NCBI RefSeq assembly: GCF_000478175.1
Contig: NZ_KI515776.1
Location: forward strand, 1 to 64,000
DNA: 64,000 nt
Source: Corynebacterium sp. KPL1814
Lineage (GTDB): Bacteria > Actinomycetota > Actinomycetes > Mycobacteriales > Mycobacteriaceae
Direction of reading: 5' to 3'
Within the stretch, counting starts at the first letter, position 1. Every line of letters starts with the position of its first letter. Positions 1 through 9,312 of the stretch are shown one piece after another. A program made the translations under genes and the position numbers. The notes under the pieces were generated by a model. The model worked only from the letters and a program-made list of their open reading frames with translations. It was not told the DNA's origin and searched no databases.

Positions 1-220
1 AAAAAATAAGTACATTGGCACACTATTGAGTTCTCAGACATCATCACCACACAACAGCTACATGCTCTAAAGCATGGAACTCGTTGCGAGTAAAAAGTTG
101 TTTTTTGTCAGGGCCTGTTTTCCTATCGCCGCTTCAGCCAGAAACAACTTCTTGTCTCTGTGGGGCGCTGTCGGTCGCGCTGACTCGTATTAAGTTACAC
201 ACCACTTTAAAGTTTCACAA
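1..220 (-). promoter_or_regulatory. rRNA operon leader: promoter, BoxB-like hairpin and BoxA antiterminator
   Basis: Read on the minus strand, this stretch has the layout of an actinobacterial 16S rRNA leader. A -35 TTGTGA (220-215) and a -10 TAACTT (197-192) are 17 bp apart. A small hairpin CATGCT-TTAG-AGCATG (61-76) resembles BoxB. The segment at 11-40 contains GAGAACTCAATAGTGTG, the BoxA-type sequence found ahead of 16S genes in mycobacteria and corynebacteria. The 16S gene itself should lie just left of position 1 and is not in the window. Confidence 0.75.
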
Positions 221-251
221 ACACGCAGGTCAGAACCGCTTTTAGCCACCT

Positions 252-1232
252 TTATTTCATGCCAAACCAGCCCGCAAGGCCTTTCTCCCACAGGCTGCTT
301 ATGCGGCGTGCATATATCGGCAGGGTTACGGCCCATACGGCGTAGATGCCAAGGCTGATAAACATTCCCATCACGGCCGAGAAATAGCCTTGGATGAAAA
401 GCCATACCAACGCTGCGATGCCGAGAAGGTACGCCACAAAGACTCCAAGGGTTCTCTTCTCTAGGAACTCGAGGTACGTAAGGCCCGGGACGGTGACGCC
501 CGCGATGGCGGTCATGGCGGCGGCCACCTCGATCGTGGTTCCCCCGAGGGATAAGGCTAAGCCCACGGCGGCGCAACCAAAGATGAAGATGAGCCCAGTC
601 GCTGCGGTCATAGTCGCCCAGCGGCGGCGCGTGCCGCCGAGCGTGACGTAATCCCTGAGCGTATCGCGCAACATGCCCATGGTTCCGCCGAGGAAAGAGA
701 AGAAGAGGAACCAAGCAATGAAAGCAATAAAATCCATCGGTTCCCACCGCGTGGTCATTAGCGAAAGCACAACGTTGATGGCCAAGAATACGACGGCCAT
801 GAACCATCTGCGGACCTGGCGGCGGTATACAGCCTGCGCGTCGAGCGTCGGCGGGAAACGCCCAAGCTTGGATGCAATTCCCAAAGGGGTCGTCGAATAG
901 CCTGTCCTGTCTGGGGTAGGTTTCCTCCACAGCGCCCATGCCAGAGCCACCGCATAAACCGGCAACGCCCACCAGCCCTGCCGTGCACCCGTTCCTGCCA
1001 TGGCCACAACAGCAAAAACCGTGAGCATAATTCGGCGGTGTTCATTCCAAATCTGTGAGCTCAGGCCTAGTACTTGGTACTTATCAAAACTGGGTTGATA
1101 CGTGAGGATGGGCAAAACTGGTAGGAGAAACGTGAAAGATCCCCACTTATCGCCAGCTAGTGCCGGATAAAGCGAGATGATGAGTAGGACGGTGACCCAG
1201 GCCCAATCCGTTGTGTGCCATAGAAGTTTCAT
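252..1232 (-). CDS. ABC transporter membrane protein
   Basis: A 326-residue, strongly hydrophobic protein with roughly eight to ten predicted membrane segments. Two segments lie near the start, and a large block follows a basic cytoplasmic loop around residues 90-140. It is the third gene of a minus-strand operon, and its start codon overlaps the stop of the ATPase gene by 4 bp. It is therefore probably the permease working with that ATPase. No substrate can be read from the sequence. The GntR-ATPase-permease order resembles Ytr-type and bacitracin-stress transporters, but that is only an analogy. Confidence 0.72.
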   Translation of the reverse strand: MKLLWHTTDWAWVTVLLIISLYPALAGDKWGSFTFLLPVLPILTYQPSFDKYQVLGLSSQIWNEHRRIMLTVFAVVAMAGTGARQGWWALPVYAVALAWALWRKPTPDRTGYSTTPLGIASKLGRFPPTLDAQAVYRRQVRRWFMAVVFLAINVVLSLMTTRWEPMDFIAFIAWFLFFSFLGGTMGMLRDTLRDYVTLGGTRRRWATMTAATGLIFIFGCAAVGLALSLGGTTIEVAAAMTAIAGVTVPGLTYLEFLEKRTLGVFVAYLLGIAALVWLFIQGYFSAVMGMFISLGIYAVWAVTLPIYARRISSLWEKGLAGWFGMK

Positions 1233-2032
1233 GACTGCTCCTCCAATGCTCGGACAGCCTTTTCAAGTGACACCTCTGCTACCCGGAGGTGATGCTCGTT
1301 GGCATAGCGGAAGACGGGATCGGGCGAGGTAGTGCGGGCATCGACAAGCACCTGGTCTCCCAGGCTGGTTGAAGCGCGCTCCAATACCGGCAGGTCCAGT
1401 GCGGAAATTGCCTCGGAGATCGCCTCTTCGGGCCCGCTGACTTCCAGGAAGGAATCAACAAATTCATCCACTGGACCGCTGATGGGGTGCTCCCCCATGA
1501 GGGAAATAGTGTCCAGCAAGCCCTCTATCTCGTTGAGGTGATGGGTGGATACCACGATGGTGCGACCGTGCTCTTCCCGGAGGACCCGGTAAAAGAGTTC
1601 GCGCCGCGGCAGGTCGAGGCCCAGATAAGGCTCGTCCAAAAGCATTATTTCGCAGCCAGAGGCAACGGCGAAAACAAATCCCAACGCCGATTTCTGTCCA
1701 CGCGAGAGCGCAGAATACGCCTTATTGGGGATGTCAAAGCGCGCGATGAGGTCGTCGTAGCGCTCCGCATTCCAGTTGGGCCACCGCGCCTGACCAATGG
1801 CGCCGAGCTTCTTGCTACCCCACGAATCTGGCAGCGGATTGTCGATGCCCATGAGGATTACCCGGTTGAGCACGGATTGGTTATCAAAGGGCTGGCGGTC
1901 AAAGACCGTGATGCGGCCGGATTGAATTTGGCCGGCGATTTTTCGAAATAAGGTCGTCTTGCCAATTCCGTTGCGGCCGACCAAGCCATGGGTAAGACCT
2001 GCGGAAAAAGTGAAATCGCGGGTAGTAATCAT
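1229..2032 (-). CDS. ABC transporter ATP-binding protein
   Basis: A 267-residue nucleotide-binding subunit. Walker A is GRNGIGKT near residue 20, the signature is a degenerate LSRGQKS, and Walker B is IMLLDEPYLGLD, followed by a switch His (STHHLNEIE). The C-terminal ~60 residues extend beyond the core fold, as in many exporter-type ATPases. It overlaps the upstream gntR gene and the downstream permease gene by 4 bp each (ATGA), which implies translational coupling. The substrate is unknown. Confidence 0.87.
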   Translation of the reverse strand: MITTRDFTFSAGLTHGLVGRNGIGKTTLFRKIAGQIQSGRITVFDRQPFDNQSVLNRVILMGIDNPLPDSWGSKKLGAIGQARWPNWNAERYDDLIARFDIPNKAYSALSRGQKSALGFVFAVASGCEIMLLDEPYLGLDLPRRELFYRVLREEHGRTIVVSTHHLNEIEGLLDTISLMGEHPISGPVDEFVDSFLEVSGPEEAISEAISALDLPVLERASTSLGDQVLVDARTTSPDPVFRYANEHHLRVAEVSLEKAVRALEEQS

Positions 2033-2403
2033 GAGTACATTCCTCTGCTTTCTGCAACCCGATCGAAAAGGTCATGGAGCTGGGCGCGGTTGTAGCCCAG
2101 ACGAACTGCTTCATCGACAAGCGGGGCCATATATTCCGCTGCGAAGTCGCCCCGCCTGCGCTCACGAATGGCACCCGAGGCACCCTCGGCCACAAACATG
2201 CCGATGCCCCGCCGCTTTTCCAGCACCCCTAGGTCCACCAAGAGGGTGATCCCCTTTCGCGCGGTTGCGGGGTTGATGTTGTGGAAATCCGCCAACTCAT
2301 TGGTGGAAGGTGCCTTATCGCCCTCCGCCAGAGTGCCGTCCACAATGGTGTCTTCCACCAAAGACGCAATCTGCCGAAAGAGCGGTTGCGTGGAGTTATC
2401 CAT
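2029..2403 (-). CDS. GntR-family transcriptional regulator (YtrA type)
   Basis: A short GntR protein of about 124 residues. It has an N-terminal winged helix (PLFRQIASLVEDTIVDG, then a helix-turn-helix with PSTNELADFHNINPATARKG) and only a short helical tail, as in the YtrA subfamily that controls adjacent ABC transporters. GTG and ATG codons at 2409 and 2406 are also in frame. The ATG at 2403 is preferred because GAAGG lies 5 bp upstream of it. It is the first gene of the operon and probably represses its own promoter through the palindrome just upstream. Confidence 0.85.
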   Translation of the reverse strand: MDNSTQPLFRQIASLVEDTIVDGTLAEGDKAPSTNELADFHNINPATARKGITLLVDLGVLEKRRGIGMFVAEGASGAIRERRRGDFAAEYMAPLVDEAVRLGYNRAQLHDLFDRVAESRGMYS

Positions 2404-2418
2404 CATCACCTTCGGCTC

Positions 2419-2470
2419 GTTAGTTACTTAGTTAGTTGTGTAACTAACCATATAACACACTTGCCGATGC
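2419..2470 (-). promoter_or_regulatory. Promoter and GntR operator of the ABC operon
   Basis: A perfect inverted repeat GTTAGTT-GTGT-AACTAAC (2431-2448) sits immediately upstream of gntR, and a further GTTAGTTAC half-site lies at 2419-2427. On the minus strand a weak -10 (TATGGT, around 2453-2448) overlaps the palindrome. A bound repressor would therefore block transcription. The promoter boxes are less certain than the repeat. Confidence 0.6.
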
Positions 2471-2611
2471 CGCAATGGTCACCGAAAACTTTTCATTTGC
2501 GGCCAATATGCTGGGAATTGGCGAATTGTGATCGACGTTTCGGGGTGAATAAGGCACACTGGAGGTAACAAAGAATTTTATTTAGAACAATTAGAACGGA
2601 ACTTAGGAGCC

Positions 2612-3787
2612 ATGCTTGAACGCACACTTGTCTTTGTCGACACCTCATACCTGCTGGCGAGCTTTTATAACTCTTGGGAAACGGGGGCTCGCGCGCAGCT
2701 AGAAATTGATCTGCCTGAGGTGGTCAGCACCATGGGCGGGATGATCGAGGAGCAATTAGGCAACCCGATTCAGCGCCAATACTGGTACGACGGAATCCCG
2801 GATACCGGTCCGCACCGCTACCAACGCGCCCTTCGCACCTGCGAGGGCGTGCAATTGCGCACGGGCCAACTCATCGAATGGGGTGAGCGACGCACCCAAA
2901 AGGGCGTGGACACCCGGCTCGTGGCCGATATGGTCATGGCCGCCGTGAAGAACCAGTTCACCGACTTTGTGCTGGTCAGCGGCGACGCGGACATGATTCC
3001 CGGCGCGCAGACCGCCGTAGACAATGGCATCCGCGTACACCTGTACGGGTTTGGCTGGGATTCCATGTCCGCAGCGCTGCGCCATACGTGTGATTCCACC
3101 ACCATTTTGGATCCCCGCGAGGACTTCGCGGATTCCATGGAGCTGCAGGTCCTCGAGGGACCCCTTCCCCCAGTGGTGCGCGATGCAACGCAGAAGGCAG
3201 AGGGAGCAGAAGAGGAGCTTCCAGGCGCCGAGCACTGCGACGAGTGCGAGGAGCCCTCCGAGGTGGAAACCGCATTCGGCACCCCAGAAAAGCCCACGCC
3301 GGCACCTACCCCAAAGCCTGCGCCACCTCAAAGCGCACAGCAGGCCGCAACGCCAGCCCCGGAAGATCAGGAAAAGCCCTCTGCAGAAGCGGAGAAGGGC
3401 CCTACCGAAGAGGCCGAGGCTACCGATCAGGCAACGCCAAAGCCTGCGCCGAAACCGTCAATGATGGCACCGCGGCGCAAGCTGCGCTCGAAGTACGTCC
3501 CGCTGCCAGAAGAGGTCTGGAGCTCTGCCGGGTTCCAGTCCCCATTCGATGTGGGCCAGCAGTACGCATCGTGGTGGTTTGATAATGCCGCCAACTCAGA
3601 GCAGCGCGACCAAGCCCACTTACTGTCTGGCGGCGGATTACCACCGGAAATCGACCGCCCGCTGCTGCAGTTCGCCTGCGAAACCCTGCATGAATACACG
3701 CTGACGGAGACCCAGCGCGTGAACTTGCGCGATGGGTTCCACTCAGGGATTCGCGGCGTGCTAATTAATATCCGCCGCGAGAATTAA
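2612..3787 (+). CDS. NYN-domain (PIN-like) putative ribonuclease
   Basis: A 391-residue protein. Residues 1-170 form a NYN/LabA-type nuclease domain, with acidic residues expected at the metal site: FVDTSY (Asp10), KGVDTRLVADM and SGDADM. A Pro/Glu/Ala-rich linker of about 90 residues follows. A conserved-looking C-terminal domain (about 290-391) was not recognised. NYN domains generally act on RNA, but the substrate here is unknown. AGGAG precedes the ATG. Its 3' end overlaps the convergent pspA-like gene by 4 bp. Confidence 0.78.
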   Translation: MLERTLVFVDTSYLLASFYNSWETGARAQLEIDLPEVVSTMGGMIEEQLGNPIQRQYWYDGIPDTGPHRYQRALRTCEGVQLRTGQLIEWGERRTQKGVDTRLVADMVMAAVKNQFTDFVLVSGDADMIPGAQTAVDNGIRVHLYGFGWDSMSAALRHTCDSTTILDPREDFADSMELQVLEGPLPPVVRDATQKAEGAEEELPGAEHCDECEEPSEVETAFGTPEKPTPAPTPKPAPPQSAQQAATPAPEDQEKPSAEAEKGPTEEAEATDQATPKPAPKPSMMAPRRKLRSKYVPLPEEVWSSAGFQSPFDVGQQYASWWFDNAANSEQRDQAHLLSGGGLPPEIDRPLLQFACETLHEYTLTETQRVNLRDGFHSGIRGVLINIRREN

Positions 3788-4521
3788 TCGCCGGATTCGA
3801 TTTCCTTCTTCTTGGCCATATCGGCGCGCAGCGCATCTAGCCGCGCGCTGGCCTTCATGTCGTTGCCGGCCGCTTGAATCTCGCTCATGCGGTCGCCACC
3901 GGTTGCCTGCTGCAACTCTTGTGCGCCAAGGGCATCGGCATAGCGCTTTTCAATCTTGGAGCGGACGGAATCCAGGCTCGGCACGGAATCATCGGGCTTG
4001 AGCTCGTTCATGGAATCGAGTGCTTCCGCGTTCTTTTCCTGCATTGCAGCCTGATCCGCCTGCGCTTCCAGCTGGTTCACCTGCGCCAGCTGCTCCTTAA
4101 GGCGGGCCTCGGATTGTTTTTGCTGGTTCTTGGCTTGTTCAGCCGCCTGCTCCGCAGCCGCGTACTGCTGCTTGACGTCTTCTAATTCCTGCTCCACCGC
4201 GACGAGCTGGGAGGCCACTACCTCAGCAGCTTGGTTGTACTCATTCGCCTTCTGTGGGTCCTCAGCGGAATCCGCGAGCTCCAGGGCGCGCTCGGTCTGG
4301 GATTGGTAATCCTGCTGGGACTTCACTAGGCGGTTCATCTGCATTTCCAACTGAGACTTGTGCCCGATAATCTCTGCCGCATGATCCGAGATTTCCTGGT
4401 GCTGTTCCTTGGCGGCCTTGACCGCCTGCTGGATTTGGACCTTTGGATCGGCGTTCTCATCAATCTTTTGATCGAGAGAACTCATCACGTACTTCCAGCC
4501 CTTGCTGAAGGGGTTAGCCAT
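3784..4521 (-). CDS. pspA: PspA/IM30 family protein
   Basis: A 245-residue protein that is almost entirely helical and rich in Glu, Gln and Ala. It has the N-terminal amphipathic segment (NPFSKGWKYVMSSLDQKIDE) and long coiled coil typical of PspA/IM30/Vipp1 proteins. These assemble on the inner face of stressed membranes. The ATG at 4521 is chosen because AAAGGAG lies 6 bp upstream. An in-frame GTG at 4524 is too close to it. There is no pspF or pspB/C nearby, as is usual in actinobacteria. Confidence 0.82.
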   Translation of the reverse strand: MANPFSKGWKYVMSSLDQKIDENADPKVQIQQAVKAAKEQHQEISDHAAEIIGHKSQLEMQMNRLVKSQQDYQSQTERALELADSAEDPQKANEYNQAAEVVASQLVAVEQELEDVKQQYAAAEQAAEQAKNQQKQSEARLKEQLAQVNQLEAQADQAAMQEKNAEALDSMNELKPDDSVPSLDSVRSKIEKRYADALGAQELQQATGGDRMSEIQAAGNDMKASARLDALRADMAKKKEIESGD

Positions 4522-4540
4522 CACTATCTCCTTTGGTCAT

Positions 4541-4588
4541 AAAAAAGACGCTTTCTAGCGAGTTTAGCGATACTCACCAGAAAGCGCC
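4541..4588 (-). terminator. Rho-independent terminator of trxA
   Basis: On the minus strand, the stem CGCTTTCT / AGAAAGCG (4586-4579 with 4556-4549) is followed by a run of six T. It lies just downstream of the thioredoxin stop codon. Confidence 0.8.
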
Positions 4589-4612
4589 GTGGAAGCTCTG
4601 AAAATTCAGATT

Positions 4613-4984
4613 CTATGCCTGCTGTGCGTTCTGCTCTTCAACCTGGCGGCGAACGTCTGCCATATCAAGGTCCTTAACCTGCTTGAGCAGATCCTCCAAC
4701 GCTGCGGGCGGCAGTGCGCCGGCCTCGCGGAATACGAGGATCCCATCACGGAAGATCATCAGGGTAGGAATGGACTGAATCTGCAGCGCGGAAGCAAGGC
4801 CCTGGTTTGCCTCGGTGTCCAGCTTGGCAAAGGTAGCATCGGTGTGCTCCTCGGAAGCCTTCTCGTAGACAGGGGCAAAGCGCTTACATGGGCCGCACCA
4901 GTCCGCCCAGGCATCGACAAGCGTAATGCCTTCGCCGGTTACGGTCTGTTCAAAGTTCTCTTCAGTGACGTCGATAGTAGCCAT
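4613..4984 (-). CDS. trxA: Thioredoxin
   Basis: A 123-residue thioredoxin fold with the redox motif WCGPC in the context DAWADWCGPCKRF, and the cis-proline region SIPTLMIF. It would reduce disulfides in cytosolic proteins using thioredoxin reductase, which is not in the window. The start MATIDV at 4984 fits the family better than the upstream in-frame extension to 5023. AAAGGAG lies about 12 bp ahead of it. A monocistronic unit closed by its own terminator is likely. Confidence 0.9.
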   Translation of the reverse strand: MATIDVTEENFEQTVTGEGITLVDAWADWCGPCKRFAPVYEKASEEHTDATFAKLDTEANQGLASALQIQSIPTLMIFRDGILVFREAGALPPAALEDLLKQVKDLDMADVRRQVEEQNAQQA

Positions 4985-5048
4985 ACTCGTTGTAACTCCT
5001 TTACGTTGTGGTTTATTCCCCACCGTACCTAAATTTCTTCCTTGCCAG

Positions 5049-5068
5049 ATACCCCTAGGGGGTATAAC
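5049..5068 (+). promoter_or_regulatory. CsoR-like copper operator overlapping a -10 box
   Basis: A perfect palindrome ATACCCC-TAG-GGGGTAT (5049-5065) runs into TATAAC (5063-5068), a probable -10. GC-rich palindromes of this form are bound by CsoR-type copper repressors. No csoR gene is present in the window. The operator would control the copZ-copA pair that follows. Confidence 0.65.
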
Positions 5069-5103
5069 ATAGAAGCATAAGCAATCGAGAAAGGATGATT
5101 ATC

Positions 5104-5304
5104 ATGGCAACGAAGAACTACACCGTAGAAGGAATGAGCTGCGGACACTGCGAAATGTCCATCCGCGAAGAGGTAGGCGAAATCGCCGGTGTTGAGGAAG
5201 TTTCTGCGGACCACACCACTGGCGCCGTGTCTGTCTCCGGTAGCGATTTCACCGATGAACAAGTAGCAGCTGCCGTAGCCGAAGCCGGATACACCCTTAA
5301 GTAG
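5104..5304 (+). CDS. copZ: Heavy-metal-associated domain protein, copper chaperone
   Basis: A 66-residue single HMA domain with the metal motif GMSCGHC near residue 12. Proteins like this carry Cu(I) to a P-type ATPase in the cytosol. The ATG at 5104 lies 9 bp after AAAGG, while the in-frame ATG at 5095 abuts that site and is unlikely. Nine bases separate it from copA, so the two are one operon under the copper box upstream. Confidence 0.85.
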   Translation: MATKNYTVEGMSCGHCEMSIREEVGEIAGVEEVSADHTTGAVSVSGSDFTDEQVAAAVAEAGYTLK

Positions 5305-5313
5305 GCGAATACT

Positions 5314-7509
5314 ATGTCACACGTTGATCTCGGGGTCTCGGGCATGACCTGCACGTCCTGCTCTTCCCGGGTAGAACGCAAGCTCAACAAGGTAGACGGC
5401 GTGGAGGCGAGCGTTAACTTTGCCACCGAATCCGCCTCTATTGAGTTCGATCCAGAAACGTCCACGGCCGCGGATCTGATCAAAGTCGTGGAAGGTGCAG
5501 GATACAGCGCCTTCGATATGTCTGGCAGTGATGACGCCGACCAGGGCGGGGACGCAGACGCAGAAGGCACGCCGGTTGATGATGCCCGCGCTGCAGAACA
5601 GCAGAGCCTGCTGCGGCGCACCATCATCTCCGCGGTATTGTCTGCGCCCATCATGTTCGTCTCCATGGTGCCTGCCCTGCAGTTCCAGAACTGGCAGTGG
5701 GCCTGCGCCATGCTGGCCACCATCGTCTTCATCTTTGGTGGCGCCCCCTTCCACTCCGCGACGTGGACCAACCTGAAGCACGGCTCGTTCACCATGGATA
5801 CCTTGATTTCCATGGGTACCTCGGCCGCCTACCTATGGTCCCTGTACGCACTCTTCTTTGGCAACGCCGGCGAGCCCGGTATGACCATGAGCATGTCGTG
5901 GTCCTCCAGCTCCGCCGAGATGGACCATATCTACTTTGAATCTGTGGGAATGGTCATTACCTTCCTGCTCCTCGGCCGCTGGTTCGAGGTCAAGGCCAAG
6001 GGGCAGTCTTCTGAGGCGCTGCACACCCTTTTATCCATGGGCGCGAAGGAAGCCTCCGTGCTGCGCGATGGCAAGGAATCGCGCATCCCCATCTCTCAAT
6101 TGCAGGTGGGCGATGTCTTCGTCGTGCGGCCAGGCGAAAAGATTGCCACCGACGGTGAGGTCGTCTCCGGCAATTCTGCCGTGGATGCCTCCATGATCAC
6201 CGGTGAATCCGTCCCGGAAGAAGTGGGCGTGGGCGATACCGTTACCGGCGCCACCATTAACGCTTCCGGCAAGTTGGAGGTCAAGGCCACCCAGGTGGGC
6301 GAGGACACGGTCCTTTCCCAAATGGCCACCTTGGTTACCAACGCACAGGCATCCAAGGCGCCCGTGCAGCGCCTAGTGGACCGCATCGCGCAGGTCTTCG
6401 TCCCGGTGGTGATCGGAATTTCCGTCCTCACTCTGCTGGTACACCTCATTTTTGGCGGCGTGGCGCCGGCGTTTATCGCCGCTGTCTCCGTGCTGATCAT
6501 CGCCTGCCCTTGCGCGCTGGGCCTTGCTACCCCGACCGCCATCTTGGTCGGCACCGGCCGCGGTGCCCAGCTGGGCCTGCTCATTAAGGGCCCGGAGATC
6601 CTTGAATCCACCAAGCAGGTCGATACCATCGTGATGGATAAGACCGGCACGGTTACCGCCGGGGAAATGTCCGTTACGGCCGTGCATGGCGATGTCCTCG
6701 AGTACGCCGCCGCCGTCGAACGGAACTCCGAGCACCCCATCGCCCAAGCCATTGCCCGTGAGCGCGACGTTGAGCCCGGTACCGATTTTTCCACCAGCAC
6801 CGCTGGCGTGGAAGCAACGGTGGATGGGGTGCGCGTGGGCGTCGGCAAGCCGCGTGGAGACCTAGGCCAGTACGCTGAGGCCTTCCGCGAGGCAGAGGCC
6901 GCGGGTGCTACCCCGGTGGCGGTGTACCTCGACGATGAGCTCGCTGGGCTCATTGAGGTTCGCGACACCGTCAAGCCCACCTCCGCTGAGGCTGTAGAGC
7001 AGATGAAGCAGCTGGGCCTAACCCCGCACCTGCTGACCGGCGATAACGAGGGCGCGGCCAAGCGCGTGGCAGAGGAAGTTGGCATCACCGAGGTCACGGC
7101 CGGCGTGGTTCCGGAGGAAAAGGTCGACGTCATCAAGAAGCTGCAGTCCGAGGGGCACAATGTGGCCATGGTTGGTGACGGCGTCAACGATGCCGCGGCT
7201 CTTGCCCAAGCTGACCTTGGCTTGGCGATGGGCGCCGGTACCGACGTTGCCATCGAGGCCTCCGATATCACCCTGATGAATGGGGACCTGCGGTCCGCAG
7301 CCGATGCCATTCGCCTATCCCGCCGCACGCTGCAGATCATTAAGGGCAACCTGTTCTGGGCCTTTGCCTACAATATTATTCTCATCCCCGTGGCGGCCTT
7401 TGGCCTGCTCAACCCGCTATTTGCCGGCCTTGCAATGGCATTTAGCTCCGTATTCGTCGTCTCCAATTCCCTGCGTCTCCGGAAATTTTCTAGCCAGCGC
7501 TATGATTAG
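5314..7509 (+). CDS. copA: Copper-translocating P1B-type ATPase
   Basis: A 731-residue P1B ATPase that exports Cu(I) across the plasma membrane. In order it has an N-terminal HMA domain with GMTCTSC (residues 10-16), two membrane segments around 95-140, and a further pair. An actuator domain carries TGES. The transmembrane ion site is Cys398-Pro-Cys400 ([11 protein letters not shown]). The phosphorylation site is Asp442 in DKTGT. An HP motif (SEHPIA), TGDNEGAA and [10 protein letters not shown] follow, then two final membrane segments. A Met-rich stretch (MTMSMSW) lies in an outer loop. It is coupled to copZ, 9 bp upstream. Confidence 0.92.
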   Translation: MSHVDLGVSGMTCTSCSSRVERKLNKVDGVEASVNFATESASIEFDPETSTAADLIKVVEGAGYSAFDMSGSDDADQGGDADAEGTPVDDARAAEQQSLLRRTIISAVLSAPIMFVSMVPALQFQNWQWACAMLATIVFIFGGAPFHSATWTNLKHGSFTMDTLISMGTSAAYLWSLYALFFGNAGEPGMTMSMSWSSSSAEMDHIYFESVGMVITFLLLGRWFEVKAKGQSSEALHTLLSMGAKEASVLRDGKESRIPISQLQVGDVFVVRPGEKIATDGEVVSGNSAVDASMITGESVPEEVGVGDTVTGATINASGKLEVKATQVGEDTVLSQMATLVTNAQASKAPVQRLVDRIAQVFVPVVIGISVLTLLVHLIFGGVAPAFIAAVSVLIIACPCALGLATPTAILVGTGRGAQLGLLIKGPEILESTKQVDTIVMDKTGTVTAGEMSVTAVHGDVLEYAAAVERNSEHPIAQAIARERDVEPGTDFSTSTAGVEATVDGVRVGVGKPRGDLGQYAEAFREAEAAGATPVAVYLDDELAGLIEVRDTVKPTSAEAVEQMKQLGLTPHLLTGDNEGAAKRVAEEVGITEVTAGVVPEEKVDVIKKLQSEGHNVAMVGDGVNDAAALAQADLGLAMGAGTDVAIEASDITLMNGDLRSAADAIRLSRRTLQIIKGNLFWAFAYNIILIPVAAFGLLNPLFAGLAMAFSSVFVVSNSLRLRKFSSQRYD

Positions 7510-7512
7510 CGC

Positions 7513-8814
7513 ATGCTCAGCCGCAATGAACGATTAGACCGGCTCCCGGTCACCAGCAAACACAAGCGCCTACTCCTGGGCTCTGGCCTAGGGTGGGCGC
7601 TCGATGCTATGGATGTGGGGCTCATTTCCTTCATCATGGCCGCCTTGGCCGTGCATTGGGATTTGAGCAGCACCCAAACCTCCTGGCTCGCCTCCGCTGG
7701 CTTCCTCGGCATGGCACTGGGCGCCGCATTTGGCGGGCTCCTTGCGGATAAATACGGCCGCCGCCACGTCTTCTCCCTCACCCTCATGGTCTATGGCCTG
7801 GCCACCGGTGCCTCCGCCCTGGCCAGCGGGCTGGCCATACTTATTGTCTTCCGCTTCATCGTCGGGCTCGGCTTGGGCGCGGAGCTGCCGGTTGCCTCCA
7901 CGCTCATCTCCGAATTCTCGCCGCGCCGCATCCGCGGGCGCATGGTGGTCCTCCTTGAGGCCTTCTGGGCGCTCGGCTGGATCCTCGCCGCGCTCATCGG
8001 CACCTTCATCGTTGGTGCCGGCGAGAACGGCTGGCGTTGGGGCTTTGCCGTGGGGCTCATCCCCGCCGCCTATTCGATCTACGTGCGCCTGGGCTTACCG
8101 GAATCGGTGCGCTTCCTCGAATCCAAGGGCCGCCACGACGAGGCCGAAGAGATCGTGGTGTCCTTCGAGGAGGCCGCCGCGGGCCAGCCGCTTGACGATG
8201 CCCACCCGGAACCCACCGCCTCCACCGAGACCTCCATTTGGGGGCCGAGCCTGCGCCGCCGCACGGCGGCGCTGTGGACCATTTGGTTTTGCGTCAATTT
8301 CTCCTATTACGGCGCCTTCATCTGGATCCCGTCCCTGCTGGTTGCCGATGGCTTCTCGCTCGTAAAATCCTTCAGCTTCACCCTCATCATTACCCTGGCA
8401 CAGCTGCCGGGCTATGCCACCGCCGCCTGGCTCATTGAGGTCTGGGGCCGGCGGATTACCCTCGCCGTATTCTTGGTCGGCTCCGCCGTATCCGCCGGGC
8501 TCTATGGAACCGCAAGCTCCGAGGTATTCATCATCATCGCCGGGTGCCTGTTGTCCTTCTTCAACCTCGGTGCCTGGGGTGCCCTGTATGCCATTGGTCC
8601 CGAGCTCTACCCCACCGCGCTGCGCGGGCGCGGGACGGGCGCCGCGGCGGGTTTTGGCCGCATCGCCTCCATCGTGGCACCGCTTATTGTGCCGCCATTG
8701 ATCGCGGCGACCGGCGCTGGATTCCTTTTCGTGCTCTTTGCGGCCGCATTCGCCAACGCCGCCGTTGCGGCATTTACTTTGCCTGAGCTGAAAGGCGAGG
8801 CCCTTGCTCGATAA
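7513..8814 (+). CDS. MFS transporter, NiaP-like
   Basis: A 433-residue, 12-helix transporter of the major facilitator superfamily. The N-terminal half matches the pattern of niacin transporters (NiaP/YceI): ALDAMDVGLISF in helix 1, LADKYGRR between helices 2 and 3, and GLGLGAELPVASTLISE in helix 4. The second half has the equivalent EVWGRR and GPELYPTALRGRGTG loops. Uptake of niacin or a related aromatic acid is inferred from these motifs only. It starts 3 bp after the copA stop without a clear ribosome binding site, so coupling is likely, although its function need not concern copper. Confidence 0.7.
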   Translation: MLSRNERLDRLPVTSKHKRLLLGSGLGWALDAMDVGLISFIMAALAVHWDLSSTQTSWLASAGFLGMALGAAFGGLLADKYGRRHVFSLTLMVYGLATGASALASGLAILIVFRFIVGLGLGAELPVASTLISEFSPRRIRGRMVVLLEAFWALGWILAALIGTFIVGAGENGWRWGFAVGLIPAAYSIYVRLGLPESVRFLESKGRHDEAEEIVVSFEEAAAGQPLDDAHPEPTASTETSIWGPSLRRRTAALWTIWFCVNFSYYGAFIWIPSLLVADGFSLVKSFSFTLIITLAQLPGYATAAWLIEVWGRRITLAVFLVGSAVSAGLYGTASSEVFIIIAGCLLSFFNLGAWGALYAIGPELYPTALRGRGTGAAAGFGRIASIVAPLIVPPLIAATGAGFLFVLFAAAFANAAVAAFTLPELKGEALAR

Positions 8815-9307
8815 ATTAGCCCTTAGCGCCTGGATCGGCGTCATGGTGGCACTGACCACCCTGAAGGCCTTCTTCCAGATCGGTTACCTGTGGAAGCCCG
8901 AAAATCAACGCGTCCGCGAGCTCCATTTAGTTCCCCTCGATGAATTCTCTGGCAATAGTTGGTTCGCCCCGCTTTTTGAGTACGCCGGTAATACCGCCTT
9001 CTTCATCCCCTTCGGACTCCTAGTATTTACGCTATGCCGTTCCGTGAAAGTATCCACGGCCTGGGGTTTCGCGCTGAGTTTAACCCTGGAGACGGCCCAA
9101 TATACCTTCGCGCTAGGCCGCACGGATATCGACGATCTGCTGTTTAATACCCTCGGCGCGCTCATCGGTGCAGCGATCGCCTACTGGTGCGGCCAACGCT
9201 TCTTCCCGGTTTGGCGGTGGCTCTCTCTGGCCGCTGCGGCGGTCTTTATCGTGCTGGTAATTCTGGGTCCCCGATTAGGAGACCCCGCCGCCGTCGTGGA
9301 CCTTTAA
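8804..9307 (+). CDS. VanZ-like family membrane protein
   Basis: A 167-residue protein with four to five membrane segments and the VanZ pattern HLVPLDEF...NTAFFIPFGLL, then SLTLETAQY and GRTDIDDLLFNTLGALIG. VanZ proteins are linked to teicoplanin resistance, but the role of stand-alone copies is unknown. The start is a TTG at 8804, preceded by AAAGGCGAGG and overlapping the end of the MFS gene. It converges on dnaB with only 5 bp between stops. Confidence 0.78.
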   Translation: MLDKLALSAWIGVMVALTTLKAFFQIGYLWKPENQRVRELHLVPLDEFSGNSWFAPLFEYAGNTAFFIPFGLLVFTLCRSVKVSTAWGFALSLTLETAQYTFALGRTDIDDLLFNTLGALIGAAIAYWCGQRFFPVWRWLSLAAAAVFIVLVILGPRLGDPAAVVDL

Positions 9308-9312
9308 ACCTC

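Noticed and set aside
5044..5262. Minus-strand open frame opposite copZ
   Set aside because: It is antisense to copZ, has no family character and covers the copper box.
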